From Crocinitomicaceae bacterium (GTDB lineage Bacteria; Bacteroidota; Bacteroidia; Flavobacteriales_D; Crocinitomicaceae): a stretch of 64,000 bases of DNA. Below, piece after piece: positions 19,506 to 28,412 of the stretch. Numbering within the stretch: position 1 is the first letter of the stretch; every line of letters starts with the position of its first letter. The notes below the pieces were generated by a model that did not search any database, had not been told where the DNA came from, and saw only the letters and a list, made by a program, of their open reading frames with translations. The stretch is from the NCBI GenBank assembly GCA_023957475.1, contig JAMLHA010000007.1, positions 114,896 to 178,895 on the forward strand. The letters are read 5' to 3'. Position numbers and translations under genes: made by a program.

Positions 19506-19895
19506 ATGGATGAATTTAAAAATTTCGCTGTAGAAGGAACTCCAAAAACACCAGAAGTTAATCTTGATGGTAATTCTGGAGTAGTGTTATTAAGAGGTCG
19601 TTCTATTCCAGAAAATTCAATAGATTTTTTTCAACCTATTTATTCTTGGATTGATAAATACAGTGATAATCCAAATCCAACAACAACTTTACAGATTCGT
19701 TTAGAATATTTTAATACATCTTCTTCTAAATGTATTTTGGACTTATTTAGAAAATTTGAAAAAATTAATGGAAAATCTAAAGTCGTAGTTGAATGGTATT
19801 TTGAAACTGACGATGAAGATATGGAAGAAGCAGGAGAAGATTATCAAGCTATTGTTGAACTTCCTTTTACAATGATTGAAGTAGAGGAAATTTAA
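19506..19895 (+). CDS. SiaC-family regulatory phosphoprotein (DUF1987)
   Basis: 129 residues, full length for DUF1987/SiaC (PF09345). In Pseudomonas, SiaC is an anti-sigma-antagonist-like phosphoprotein that binds a diguanylate cyclase and is controlled by a kinase/phosphatase pair. Visible family segments are EGTPKTPEVNLD, LRGRSIPENSIDFFQPI and LEYFNTSSSKCILDLFRK, where the Thr/Ser-Ser residues are the likely phosphorylation site. No SiaA/SiaB-like gene is in the window. The stop overlaps the coaE start by one base, so the two are co-translated. Confidence 0.82.
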   Translation: MDEFKNFAVEGTPKTPEVNLDGNSGVVLLRGRSIPENSIDFFQPIYSWIDKYSDNPNPTTTLQIRLEYFNTSSSKCILDLFRKFEKINGKSKVVVEWYFETDDEDMEEAGEDYQAIVELPFTMIEVEEI

Positions 19896-20473
19896 TGCCA
19901 TTTAAAGTAGGAATAACTGGTGGAATTGGTTCAGGTAAATCGAAAGTCTGCCAACTCATCGAGGAATTAGGTTATCCTGTTTATTATTCTGATGTAGAAT
20001 CAAAGAAAATTGTCAATGCGCATCCAAAAGTTCGCCAGCAATTAATTGCCTTACTTGGAGAAGATGTGTATTTGAACAATGAATTGAATAGACCATTTTT
20101 AGCATCAAAAATTTTTAATAATGATTTTTTAAGAGAAAAAGTCAATCAGATAATTCATCCTATTGTCCAATTTGAATTTAAAAAATGGTTGGAAACTCAA
20201 AATAACTCAATTGTATTTAATGAAGCAGCAATAATGATTGAGGTTGGAACGTATAAAGAACTTGATTTTATTGTCCTTGTTACTGCGCCAGAAGAGCTTA
20301 AAATTAAACGCGTTATGGAAAGAGATGGAGTCACAAAAGAAGAAGTAGTTTTGCGTATGAGCAAACAACTCAGTGATGAGGAAAAGATAAAATATGCTGA
20401 TTTTGTAATTTACAACGATGGCGCATCTTTAAAAGAACAAATAGAGGAACTATTCAAACAAATAAAACGTTAA
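19895..20473 (+). CDS. coaE: Dephospho-CoA kinase CoaE
   Basis: 192 residues, normal length. It phosphorylates the 3'-OH of dephospho-CoA in the last step of CoA synthesis. The P-loop is GITGGIGSGKSKVC at the N-terminus, followed by YYSDVESKKIV, the NQIIHPIV motif and the CoA-domain VTAPEELKIKRVMERDG. It sits second in a same-strand group with the SiaC-like gene, an unknown and a thioesterase. The TAATG-type overlap with the gene before it fixes the start. Confidence 0.95.
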   Translation: MPFKVGITGGIGSGKSKVCQLIEELGYPVYYSDVESKKIVNAHPKVRQQLIALLGEDVYLNNELNRPFLASKIFNNDFLREKVNQIIHPIVQFEFKKWLETQNNSIVFNEAAIMIEVGTYKELDFIVLVTAPEELKIKRVMERDGVTKEEVVLRMSKQLSDEEKIKYADFVIYNDGASLKEQIEELFKQIKR

Positions 20474-20497
20474 TTTTGTAAAAAATAAATAAAAGTA

Positions 20498-20977
20498 ATG
20501 AAACAAGTATCATACGAAAGTGTAGAAAAAGCCATACAAATTATAGATAATTTAGATGATCAAGGATTGGAAAAAATCGCTAATGAGTTTTCAGAGGCTC
20601 AACCCGTTTTGATTGGTTATGCCATGTCCGCAGCTCAAGAGTTTAAAAATGAACGTTTGCATGGTTTATTGATTTATTATTTTTGTTTATTATTTGAATC
20701 GTTTCGTCAAGAGGGGATTGATGTGAAGCAAATCATGGAATCTGATGTTGATGAATTTGAAGAGCCTTTTTTCCAAGCTTTGGATAGTTATTTTCAATCT
20801 GAAAATATAGAAACGTTGGAAGAATTTATTGGACAATCTGGCTTGGTTCAGTTCATGACAATTGAAATTTCTACCCCAGATGTTGATGGAACAAGTTTAG
20901 ACGATGAAACAGCTACTCAATTATTTATCGTTTCATTAGCGATCATTTATTTGATGGCAAATTCGATTAAAGCATAA
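20498..20977 (+). CDS. Conserved-looking hypothetical cytoplasmic protein
   Basis: 159 residues, strongly acidic and predicted helical, with no signal peptide. It contains EFSEAQPVLIGYAMSAA, a hydrophobic LLIYYFCLLFESF stretch and an acidic EDFEEPF-like region (DVDEFEEPFFQALDSYF). I do not recognise a named family. Gap to coaE is 24 bases and to the thioesterase 5 bases, so it is an operon member. The sequence gives no basis for a function. Confidence 0.7.
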   Translation: MKQVSYESVEKAIQIIDNLDDQGLEKIANEFSEAQPVLIGYAMSAAQEFKNERLHGLLIYYFCLLFESFRQEGIDVKQIMESDVDEFEEPFFQALDSYFQSENIETLEEFIGQSGLVQFMTIEISTPDVDGTSLDDETATQLFIVSLAIIYLMANSIKA

Positions 20978-20982
20978 ATTCA

Positions 20983-21390
20983 ATGAAAACTCCTGAAGAA
21001 ATTGTTGACTTAATGATGCGCAATGATGCGTTTAGTCAATGGATGGGAGTGAAGGTTGTGCATGTTTCAAAAGGAACATGTGAATTAAGTATGCAATTAG
21101 ATCCAATTTTGTTGAATGGTTTTTTTATTGCTCATGGAGGAATAAGTTATTCTTTATCTGATTCGGCATTAGCATTTGCATCAAATTCTTATGGAAAGAA
21201 ATGCGTGAGTATTGAAACATCCATATCACATGTTAGACCAGCTCGAGAAGGTGATGTTTTAACAGCTAAAGCAATCGAAAAACACCGCGGAAAAACAATA
21301 GGTGTTTATGAGGTAATTGTAACAAATCAAGAGGAAAAGACGGTTGCCTTATTCAAAGGAACTGTACATATATCACAAGAAGATTGGTGA
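20983..21390 (+). CDS. PaaI-family hotdog thioesterase
   Basis: 135 residues. The single hotdog domain shows the PaaI/HGG pattern: GFFIAHGGISYSLSDSALAFASNS with the His-Gly-Gly turn and downstream acidic catalytic residue, then SIETSISHVRPAREGDVLTAKA. Relatives hydrolyse phenylacetyl-CoA-type or other acyl-CoA thioesters and act as tetramers in the cytoplasm. No phenylacetate pathway genes are nearby, so the substrate is open. It closes the four-gene group starting at the SiaC-like gene. Confidence 0.88.
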   Translation: MKTPEEIVDLMMRNDAFSQWMGVKVVHVSKGTCELSMQLDPILLNGFFIAHGGISYSLSDSALAFASNSYGKKCVSIETSISHVRPAREGDVLTAKAIEKHRGKTIGVYEVIVTNQEEKTVALFKGTVHISQEDW

Positions 21391-21409
21391 TGTGATTTTT
21401 TATAATGGC

Positions 21410-22030
21410 TTATTTATCTTTCTTTCCTTTGAAAGATTTTATAGATTTTGCCATTAATTTAATGATTGGTTCATCAGCTCCTTCGTCAGAACTTCTAAGT
21501 TCGTAGTGAATGCCATTAACTACTTGCTCTGCATATACATGGAAAGATTCATGATTAACACCGACCTTAGCAGAAGCTTTTTGATTACCTCTAACTTTTA
21601 ATTTTACTTTGTAGATGATTAGATTTTCTTCATCAACGATGTATTCAACATCGTAAAATTGTGTATTGGATAACTTTTGTTTTTGGGTTTTCACCAAATT
21701 AGAATTATCGCCATAATCTTCAATGTATAAATGGAAATTTTGTCCAATATTTATTACCCAATAAAAATCACTTTCGATGTGATCTACTTCTGGTTGTGTA
21801 GATGCGCCGATATTAGCCGTTTCATCTGGCAACATGATTGAGGCATTTAAATCGTATGGAGTTAAATCAAATCCTTGAAATTCATAATAATCCTCCATGT
21901 TATCAGTAGCAACTACCTCTTTTTTTGAATTATTGTTACAAGATGGGTATATAAAAAGTAAAGCCAGAAAGAAAGCGTACTTTACAAGGCTTATTAAAGA
22001 CTTTTCAGTAAATTGAGTGAAAGACTTCAT
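21410..22030 (-). CDS. Hypothetical lipoprotein
   Basis: 206 residues. After a hydrophobic segment the lipobox reads IYPSCNNNSKK, marking a lipoprotein with a rather long N-region (about 30 residues). The mature part begins acidic, contains DFYWVINIGQNFHLYIEDYG and a beta-rich middle (YDVEYIVDEENLIIYKVKL), and ends Lys-rich. I know no family name. Convergent with the thioesterase gene, 19 bases apart, and separated by 92 AT-rich bases from the methyltransferase upstream. Confidence 0.7.
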   Translation of the reverse strand: MKSFTQFTEKSLISLVKYAFFLALLFIYPSCNNNSKKEVVATDNMEDYYEFQGFDLTPYDLNASIMLPDETANIGASTQPEVDHIESDFYWVINIGQNFHLYIEDYGDNSNLVKTQKQKLSNTQFYDVEYIVDEENLIIYKVKLKVRGNQKASAKVGVNHESFHVYAEQVVNGIHYELRSSDEGADEPIIKLMAKSIKSFKGKKDK

Positions 22031-22122
22031 TTCATAGTTTTAAAGCATTAGCAAATATACAAAAAATGTGAAATTAACAAAAATTTAATAAAAGAATTTT
22101 TTTACTTTTATTAAAAATAAAA

Positions 22123-22683
22123 TTATTTACTGCAAGTATAAACAAATGCTGGAGGGAAATTAAAAGGCGTAAAAGATATTTTTACTTGATTAAAAAGATT
22201 TTTTAAAAGAGCTTTTGATTGTAGGCTATATTGAAATTGAATGTATTTTCCGTGATTGTTAAGTGATCTTTTTGATGATTTTAAAATTTTTTCTCTTAAT
22301 TCAGAAGGGAATACAGCAAGAGGAAGAGAGGAAATTACAATGTCTGCTTTATCTAAGTTGTATTTACTTAAATAATCTTCTATTTTTTCTGCAGAATCAT
22401 GAATAAAATATACCCTTTCGTCTTTAATTGTATTATTTAAATTATTGTAAAAGCAATCGTTAACTTCAAATACTAATAGTATGGTATCTTTACTCATTTT
22501 TGTAATAATTTCTGTCGTAAACACACCTGTCCCAGGTCCCAATTCAACAATAACTTTTGTATTGTTAAAGTCGATGTTTTCAAGCATTTTTTTGGTTAAA
22601 TAGCGAGAACTCGGAGTAATGGAGCCAACCATTTTTTTAGCTGACCAGAATTGTTTTCTAAATTCTTTTTTATCAGTTGACAT
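22123..22683 (-). CDS. Class I SAM methyltransferase, phospholipid N-methyltransferase (PmtA)-like
   Basis: 186 residues. It begins with RKQFWSAKKMVGSITPSSRYL, the opening of COG3963-type phospholipid N-methyltransferases, followed by motif I VIVELGPGTGVFT and the acidic motif II LLVFEVND. The late ISSLPLAVFPSELREK stretch is also typical. This family methylates phosphatidylethanolamine or ornithine lipids; rRNA adenine methylases are a more distant alternative. Its start overlaps the pyrC-like stop by one base, making it the last gene of a coupled three-gene unit. Confidence 0.78.
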   Translation of the reverse strand: MSTDKKEFRKQFWSAKKMVGSITPSSRYLTKKMLENIDFNNTKVIVELGPGTGVFTTEIITKMSKDTILLVFEVNDCFYNNLNNTIKDERVYFIHDSAEKIEDYLSKYNLDKADIVISSLPLAVFPSELREKILKSSKRSLNNHGKYIQFQYSLQSKALLKNLFNQVKISFTPFNFPPAFVYTCSK

Positions 22684-23945
22684 TAGTTATTCTTTAAATA
22701 ATAATTCTTGTTATTTACAATACCGATAGCCTCTCCATTTAATTCTTTTCCAATCAAATCAGAATTTACTGTATTAGAGATAATGTCTTCTTTGTTGAAA
22801 GTCCATTTTTTATTAGGAGTAAATAGAGTTATATCAGCAATGTTTCCAACTTCAATTGGCGATTCTGTTATTGACAAAATCGAACGAGCATTTACACTTA
22901 GTGCTTTGATAACGCTTGTTAAATCAAATTCTTTACAATTTCCTAGTGCGCCAAATGTTGTTTGCAATTGAATACTACCAAAATGTGCGTGGTCAAATTC
23001 AATATCTTTTTCTTCTTTATCGTGTGGTCTGTGATCGGATACGATTGCATCAATGGTTCCATCAATTACGCCTTCCCACAAAGCTATTCTATCACTTTCT
23101 CTTCTTAATACAGGCATGAATTTAAAGTTAGAGTCGAATCCAAGAACTTCTTCTTCGTTGTATTGTAAATTGGCTACATGTACATCTGCAGTAATAGATA
23201 AGCCTTGCTGCTTAGCTTTGCGAATTAAATTTACACTTTCAGCACATGAAATACCTGTTAAATGAATGGTACTTTCAGTATATTCTAATAACCGGATATT
23301 TCGTTCGATTTGAATTATTTCTGCAATAGCTGGATCAGCTTTTAAACCAGTTTTTGTGTTTGCTATTCCTTCATTCACAAGTCCATGACCAGCTATTGAA
23401 TAATCTCTTGAAAAAGCTATAATTTTTCCACCAAAATTTTTGGAATAGAGTAGAGCCCGGTACATTATCCCAGAAGAAACTGGATGTAAATCATCTGAAT
23501 ACATTCTAACTCCTGATTGATACATGTCATACATCTCAGCTAAATTTTCACCTTTTATTCCTTCGGTTATAGCTCCAATTGGATGAATGCTTGTTACATG
23601 TCTTTCTGCTTTGCGATAAATATATTCTACTTGCGATTTTCCATCTACAACAGGATTAGTGCTTGGAAGTATAGCAACATGCGTATATCCTCCATTTCTT
23701 GCTGCATCTAATCCACTTTGAATTGTTTCTTTGTATTCTTGACCTGGATCACAAAAATGAGCTTTTAAGTCAACCCAGCCTTGAGATAGGTGAAGATTAT
23801 CGAATTGAATTAGAGTTGCTTCGTTATCTGTTATTGCATCTGAAATAGTTGAGATAATACCGTTTTCAATTAAGATATCTTTCGTTTTATTGTAATGACT
23901 AGATGAGGAATCTAGGATTTTTGCGTTTTTAATCAGTAATTTCAT
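22683..23945 (-). CDS. pyrC: Dihydroorotase family protein with incomplete metal site
   Basis: 420 residues from the ATG at 23945 (an extra TTG codon upstream is not a start). It aligns by eye along the whole type I dihydroorotase fold: amidohydrolase start, [27 protein letters not shown], and the late [10 protein letters not shown] with D304. The metal ligands are degenerate: the usual H-x-H is K61-A-H63, the HVS histidine is replaced by Gly231 in HLTGIS, and the HH pair is A258-N259. Such forms are common in Flavobacteriales; whether they are catalytic or structural partners of PyrB is unclear. It is coupled to the BatA gene (TGATG) and to the methyltransferase. Confidence 0.85.
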   Translation of the reverse strand: MKLLIKNAKILDSSSSHYNKTKDILIENGIISTISDAITDNEATLIQFDNLHLSQGWVDLKAHFCDPGQEYKETIQSGLDAARNGGYTHVAILPSTNPVVDGKSQVEYIYRKAERHVTSIHPIGAITEGIKGENLAEMYDMYQSGVRMYSDDLHPVSSGIMYRALLYSKNFGGKIIAFSRDYSIAGHGLVNEGIANTKTGLKADPAIAEIIQIERNIRLLEYTESTIHLTGISCAESVNLIRKAKQQGLSITADVHVANLQYNEEEVLGFDSNFKFMPVLRRESDRIALWEGVIDGTIDAIVSDHRPHDKEEKDIEFDHAHFGSIQLQTTFGALGNCKEFDLTSVIKALSVNARSILSITESPIEVGNIADITLFTPNKKWTFNKEDIISNTVNSDLIGKELNGEAIGIVNNKNYYLKNN

Positions 23946-26005
23946 CAATTCTCAATTTTATTTTTCCACAATTTCAGTATTAAGAGTTCTGCAAGTAGAA
24001 ATACTAATGCAAAAGAAATAAAAAACTTCCAATATGGATATGGTTTTTCAATGTTTAAATCAACAGAATTTGCTCCTTTATCAACATTTATAAAATTGAT
24101 GTGTTGTAAATCAGCTCTTTTCATCATTTCTGTAATTTCTTTTTCACTCCAAGTATGGATGTCAGATTCTTCTCGATTGTAATTGATGGCTATTTTATCT
24201 AACAAATGACCGTTGTTGATAACATCATAAATACCAGATTTTAAGATTGATATAGCTTCAATTCCGCTTAAGTCTATGGATGACATTGTACCTAGTGTTT
24301 TTTTTGAAGGAATGAATTCAATTTTATCATTGTTTAAAATAATAGGTCTATCCGCTACAATCTTAGAGTATATTGGGTAGTTGTTTGTAACGCCAATAAT
24401 TACAGATGAGGGAGCGTTTTTCAATGAAAGTTCACCAATTCTTAAAACAATCGTTGTGTACAATATATCGGTTATAAATGAACCATAATCTGGATGTAGC
24501 ACACTTGTGAATAAAAATGCTTGTTGTTTTTGTGGTGTTCTATAAAAAAGTGATTTTCCATTTTGCATTTGCACTAAGCTAACAGCATCAGCACTTGATT
24601 GATCTGTTAAATAAAATTTTGTTACGGCTGGTAAACTAATTTTGTCATTATCTTTATCAAATACCCCTTTAAAGAAATAGTCATTATAGCTTAATTTATT
24701 AATTCTTGATGATTGTGTAATTTCTTTTTGTATCAATGGGAGTTTTAAATTTGAAAGAAAAGAATTGATAGAATTTTTATCAATAGTTTTACCTAAAAAT
24801 ATCGCAATTGATCCGCCATTTTTATTGTAGTCAGAAAGAGCGGAATTAAAGCTTGTTGCCAATTCGTTTATTCCATTTAAAACAACTAAATCTATGTTTT
24901 GTAAATGATTTTGAATAAAAGCAGATTGATTGATTTCTGTTACATTATAGAAATTATCCAATCGATAAATGGATGCTAAATTTTTATTTTCATCTGGACC
25001 ATTAATAATCAAAATGGATGATTTTTCGGCTACTTTATAACTAAAGTAATATTCGTCATCTGCATAAAATTGTTTATCTGCTATTTTAACAACTCCGGTA
25101 TGTATGCCTGATTTTTTTGGTGAAAATGATAAAGATGTTGTACTAGTTTCTCCTTTCGGTAAATCGATAAATAAATCACGTCTTAAGTTGGAAGATTCAA
25201 ATTGTATTTGAACATTTTGGAGGTCTTCATCTCCATGGTTACTTATTTTTATGAATAATTCATTGTTTGTTCCAACTTTATGAAGAGGTGAACTGAACCA
25301 AACGGAATCAACGCTTAAATTACTTTTGTTTTGACTTACAAAACGAATTGGGATGTATTGAGCGATAGAATCACTTGTTAGGTTTTCAAAATGATTGGTG
25401 TTTTTTTGAAAATCTGACAAATAGATGTGTTGAATTTGATTAGTCTTTTCTAATTGAATAGTGTTTTGCAAATTGTTTTTTTGCCATTTTATCACTTCAT
25501 CAAAACTCCGAACCATAGGAGAAGGCTGAATTTTGTCAATTCGTTCTAAGGCTTCGATTTTTGTGGTTATATGTGACTCAATGCCTTCTAAAGCATTGGT
25601 GGAGAGCATTATCTTTGTGTTTAAAGGAGCTTTGTTGACTAATTTTTTAGCACTTTCTTTAGCTTCTGAAAGGAGTTCCCCTTCAACACCTTTCATTGTC
25701 ATTGAAAAAGAATTGTCAATATGAATACAGAATACTGAAGAATTATTTTGCTTAGAACTAGCTGAATTGTTGAAATAGGGTTGAGCAAATCCGAGAACAA
25801 TAAAAGTTAATGTTAATAAACGTGCAATTAGAATTAATAGGTTTTTTAATTTTTGAGTTGATTTATTTTGTTTTTCAACTTGCTGTATAAACTTTAAACT
25901 AGAGAAATGAAGTGTTTTGTATTTCCTAAAGCTAAATAAATGAATGATAATCGGCACAATTAGTAACGATAAAGCCCATAGAAAACTTGGATGAACAAAC
26001 TTCAT
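23945..26005 (-). CDS. BatA-domain / von Willebrand-like membrane protein
   Basis: 686 residues. The start, [20 protein letters not shown] followed by [15 protein letters not shown], is the classic N-terminal BatA domain with two membrane helices (about 5-25 and 55-75). A vWA-like domain follows, with [14 protein letters not shown] as its degenerate metal-ion site (D-x-S-x-S). The middle is beta-rich, and a single helix near 660-680 anchors the C-terminus. In Bacteroidota these proteins face the periplasm and are found with MoxR/Bat aerotolerance genes or alone. Here it is first in a coupled trio with the dihydroorotase-like and PmtA-like genes. Confidence 0.88.
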   Translation of the reverse strand: MKFVHPSFLWALSLLIVPIIIHLFSFRKYKTLHFSSLKFIQQVEKQNKSTQKLKNLLILIARLLTLTFIVLGFAQPYFNNSASSKQNNSSVFCIHIDNSFSMTMKGVEGELLSEAKESAKKLVNKAPLNTKIMLSTNALEGIESHITTKIEALERIDKIQPSPMVRSFDEVIKWQKNNLQNTIQLEKTNQIQHIYLSDFQKNTNHFENLTSDSIAQYIPIRFVSQNKSNLSVDSVWFSSPLHKVGTNNELFIKISNHGDEDLQNVQIQFESSNLRRDLFIDLPKGETSTTSLSFSPKKSGIHTGVVKIADKQFYADDEYYFSYKVAEKSSILIINGPDENKNLASIYRLDNFYNVTEINQSAFIQNHLQNIDLVVLNGINELATSFNSALSDYNKNGGSIAIFLGKTIDKNSINSFLSNLKLPLIQKEITQSSRINKLSYNDYFFKGVFDKDNDKISLPAVTKFYLTDQSSADAVSLVQMQNGKSLFYRTPQKQQAFLFTSVLHPDYGSFITDILYTTIVLRIGELSLKNAPSSVIIGVTNNYPIYSKIVADRPIILNNDKIEFIPSKKTLGTMSSIDLSGIEAISILKSGIYDVINNGHLLDKIAINYNREESDIHTWSEKEITEMMKRADLQHINFINVDKGANSVDLNIEKPYPYWKFFISFALVFLLAELLILKLWKNKIEN

Positions 26006-26059
26006 GCTTCAAATTTAAAGATATTAACCAATTATTTATTACTTAGAAGGTATTTTTAT

Positions 26060-27295
26060 TTATTCATTAATATTATAAATTGTAAGACCACTTCTCAGTT
26101 TGGGTTCAACCCAAGTTGATTTAGGGGGCATAATTAGTTGGTTGTCGGCAACTTTTTTTACTTGTTCAATTGTAACAGGATATAAAAAAATAGCAACATC
26201 ATACCTCCCTTCTTGCATCCATTTTATTATTTTATCCATTGGAGTGGCTCCACCTATAAATTCAATGTTTTTATCAGTTTTTAAATCTCCAATTTTAAGT
26301 ATTGGATGTAATAAATATTGTGTTAATATTTCTGCATCGAGCGAATGTACTGGGTGATTTTGATCAATAATGTGAGGCTTGCAAGTTAGTTTATACCAAC
26401 TTCCTTTAATTGAAATAGTCATTTCGTGTTCCTTAGAAGGTTTTTCCATAGGGGGGCATTTGTCTATTTCAAAAGAGTTAGCAGCTTGTTGAAGTAAATC
26501 ATATTCTGACAATCCGTTTAAATTGCCAATTAAACGATTGAATTCAAGGATCTGGAGTAGTTTTTCATCAATCATATATGCAAGAAAGCTTGATTCATTT
26601 TGGTAATGAAGTCTGTTTTCTCGCTTGCGTCGATCTTCTAAACCAACAGAAGAGGCTGTTCGATGATGTCCATCAGCGATATATAAAGCGTCAATTGTTG
26701 TAAATAGTTGCTGTATTTCCTTTGTCTCCGATTCGCTTAGCACCCACATCTCATGTTTAATACGATCTGTGGTTGTAAATTCATATTCTGGTCGCTGTTT
26801 TGTTATTTCATTTAATTTGCTTTCAATTGATGTGTTGTGAGAATAGGATAGGAGCACAGGTTCTGCATTTAACCCAACAATATCAAGGTAGTCAATAAAC
26901 ATTTCTTCGCGGCTAGTAAGTGTTGCTTCATGTTTTTTTATTTTATCTTGACGGTATTCTTCATTGCTTGCTCCAGCTATTACTCCTTTGAATGCATGTC
27001 CATTTTTTGTTTGCTGATAGATGTAAATACAAGGGTGTTGTTCTTGAAATAAAATACCTTCCTTTAAGAAGTTTTTATATTCTTTTTTTACCAATTCAAA
27101 TCGCTCAGGAGAATTGGGTTGTGTTGTGCGTTCTCCACCAAATTCAGGGTTGATAATGTGCAAAAATGTATAAGGATTATCTTCTAATTTTGATTCTAAA
27201 ACATTTTTTTTGTATGAGTAGATAGGTCGAGTGGCAACAAGATGAACTTTGTCGCGAACAGATCGAATAGCTTTGAAAGGAGTGATTTTAGCCAT
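26060..27295 (-). CDS. DUF1015 family protein
   Basis: 411 residues, full length for DUF1015 (COG4198). The start IKP/FKAIRSVRDKV, the YIYQQTKNGHAFKGVIAGASNEEYR region, LYIADGHHRTASSVG and NRLIGNLNGLS are family signatures. The D-G-H-H-R-T motif resembles the ParB/Srx-like nuclease-kinase active site, and the family has been linked to SerK/SbnI-type serine kinases; activity of this member is unproven. In many Bacteroidota it sits near serine biosynthesis genes; here it is alone, between the BatA gene and exonuclease III. Confidence 0.88.
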   Translation of the reverse strand: MAKITPFKAIRSVRDKVHLVATRPIYSYKKNVLESKLEDNPYTFLHIINPEFGGERTTQPNSPERFELVKKEYKNFLKEGILFQEQHPCIYIYQQTKNGHAFKGVIAGASNEEYRQDKIKKHEATLTSREEMFIDYLDIVGLNAEPVLLSYSHNTSIESKLNEITKQRPEYEFTTTDRIKHEMWVLSESETKEIQQLFTTIDALYIADGHHRTASSVGLEDRRKRENRLHYQNESSFLAYMIDEKLLQILEFNRLIGNLNGLSEYDLLQQAANSFEIDKCPPMEKPSKEHEMTISIKGSWYKLTCKPHIIDQNHPVHSLDAEILTQYLLHPILKIGDLKTDKNIEFIGGATPMDKIIKWMQEGRYDVAIFLYPVTIEQVKKVADNQLIMPPKSTWVEPKLRSGLTIYNINE

Positions 27296-27418
27296 TATTA
27301 CAGTTCTAAATTTTTACTATAACTTACTTGCATTCAAAACTAATATTTTTCTTGTACTCAACAATAAATTTTAGTTTAAAACACATAATTAAAAATTGTT
27401 GTGATAAATTCTACGATT

Positions 27419-28180
27419 TTATTTTAAAATAATTCCAACAGGGCAGTGATCGGAGCCATGAACATCATTTAGTATGAATGCTTCTTCTACATTCGGAATG
27501 AATTTTTCAGAAACTAAAAAATAGTCAATCCGCCAGCCAATATTCTTTTGACGTGCACCTCCTCTATAACTCCACCAAGAATATTTTATGGAATCACCAT
27601 TTAAAGCCCTGTAAGTATCAATAAAACCATTTGCATGATAAGCGTCCATTCCGTCGATTTCTTCTTGCATAAATCCTGCTGCTTTGTTGTAATTTTGCTT
27701 TGGTCGAGCTAAATCTATGGCTTTGTGAGCCACATTTAAATCTCCACATAAAATAATTGGTTTCTTTTGTTCGAGCTTTTTTAAAAAAGTTAAAAATGCT
27801 TTATCCCAGGTTTGTCTGTAGTCTAAACGCAATAATTCACTTCCTGAGTTGGGAACATAAGTGTTGATTAAGAAAAAATCTTCAAATTCTAATCCAGTAA
27901 TTCTTCCTTCTTGATCATGTTCATCAACCCCCATATTGTAAAAAACATTCAAAGGCTCCTTTTTTGTTAAAATAGCTGTACCAGAATATCCTTTTCTTTC
28001 GGCTTCGTTTGCAAAAACTTTATATTCTGTCAATTTGGATAGCGCTTCTTTTGTTTGTTCAACAGTAGCTTTTGTTTCTTGTAAACAAATGATGTCTGCA
28101 TTTAATGCTAATACATCTTTATAAAATGATTTTTGAATAATGGCTCTGATTCCATTTACGTTAAAGGATATTATTTTCAT
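27419..28180 (-). CDS. xth: Exodeoxyribonuclease III
   Basis: 253 residues, normal for ExoIII/AP endonuclease of the exonuclease-endonuclease-phosphatase fold. It removes abasic sites and 3'-blocking groups in base excision repair. The motifs are ISFNVNGIRAI at the N-terminus, CLQETKA with the metal-binding Glu, NTYVPNSG, GDLNVAH with the catalytic Asp-Asn, and the terminal GSDHCPVG with the Asp-His pair. It is divergent from the AAA/DUF4143 gene; the region between them carries a tandem repeat. Confidence 0.96.
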   Translation of the reverse strand: MKIISFNVNGIRAIIQKSFYKDVLALNADIICLQETKATVEQTKEALSKLTEYKVFANEAERKGYSGTAILTKKEPLNVFYNMGVDEHDQEGRITGLEFEDFFLINTYVPNSGSELLRLDYRQTWDKAFLTFLKKLEQKKPIILCGDLNVAHKAIDLARPKQNYNKAAGFMQEEIDGMDAYHANGFIDTYRALNGDSIKYSWWSYRGGARQKNIGWRIDYFLVSEKFIPNVEEAFILNDVHGSDHCPVGIILK

Positions 28181-28248
28181 TTTATTTTTAATTTGGGTGT
28201 TAAATTAATAATAAAATAAATTCTTTTCTTTGATTTCATGTCGTTTGT

Positions 28249-28380
28249 TTCTTAAATTCAAAATTTGAGACATGTAATTTCAAAATTTATATCATGCAAT
28301 TTCAAAGTTTATGTCATGTAATTTCAAAATTTATATCGTGTAATTTCAAAATTTATAGTATGTAATTTCAAAATTATTTA
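28249..28380. repeat. 22-bp tandem repeat array
   Basis: Five consecutive 22-base units begin at 28271, 28293, 28315, 28337 and 28359, with a degenerate sixth before them (28249-28270). Each reads approximately CATGTAATTTCAAAATTTAT plus two variable bases; units differ by one to four positions, the last most. The array lies between the divergent xth and AAA/DUF4143 genes and ends 32 bases before the ATPase start, where it could serve as an operator array or be prone to copy-number change. Confidence 0.85.
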
Positions 28381-28412
28381 TAGTTTTGTACTTGATTTAA
28401 ATAGTATTAAAT

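Noticed and set aside
28249..28380. CRISPR array
   Set aside because: Units are contiguous 22-mers with no unique spacers, and no cas genes are present.
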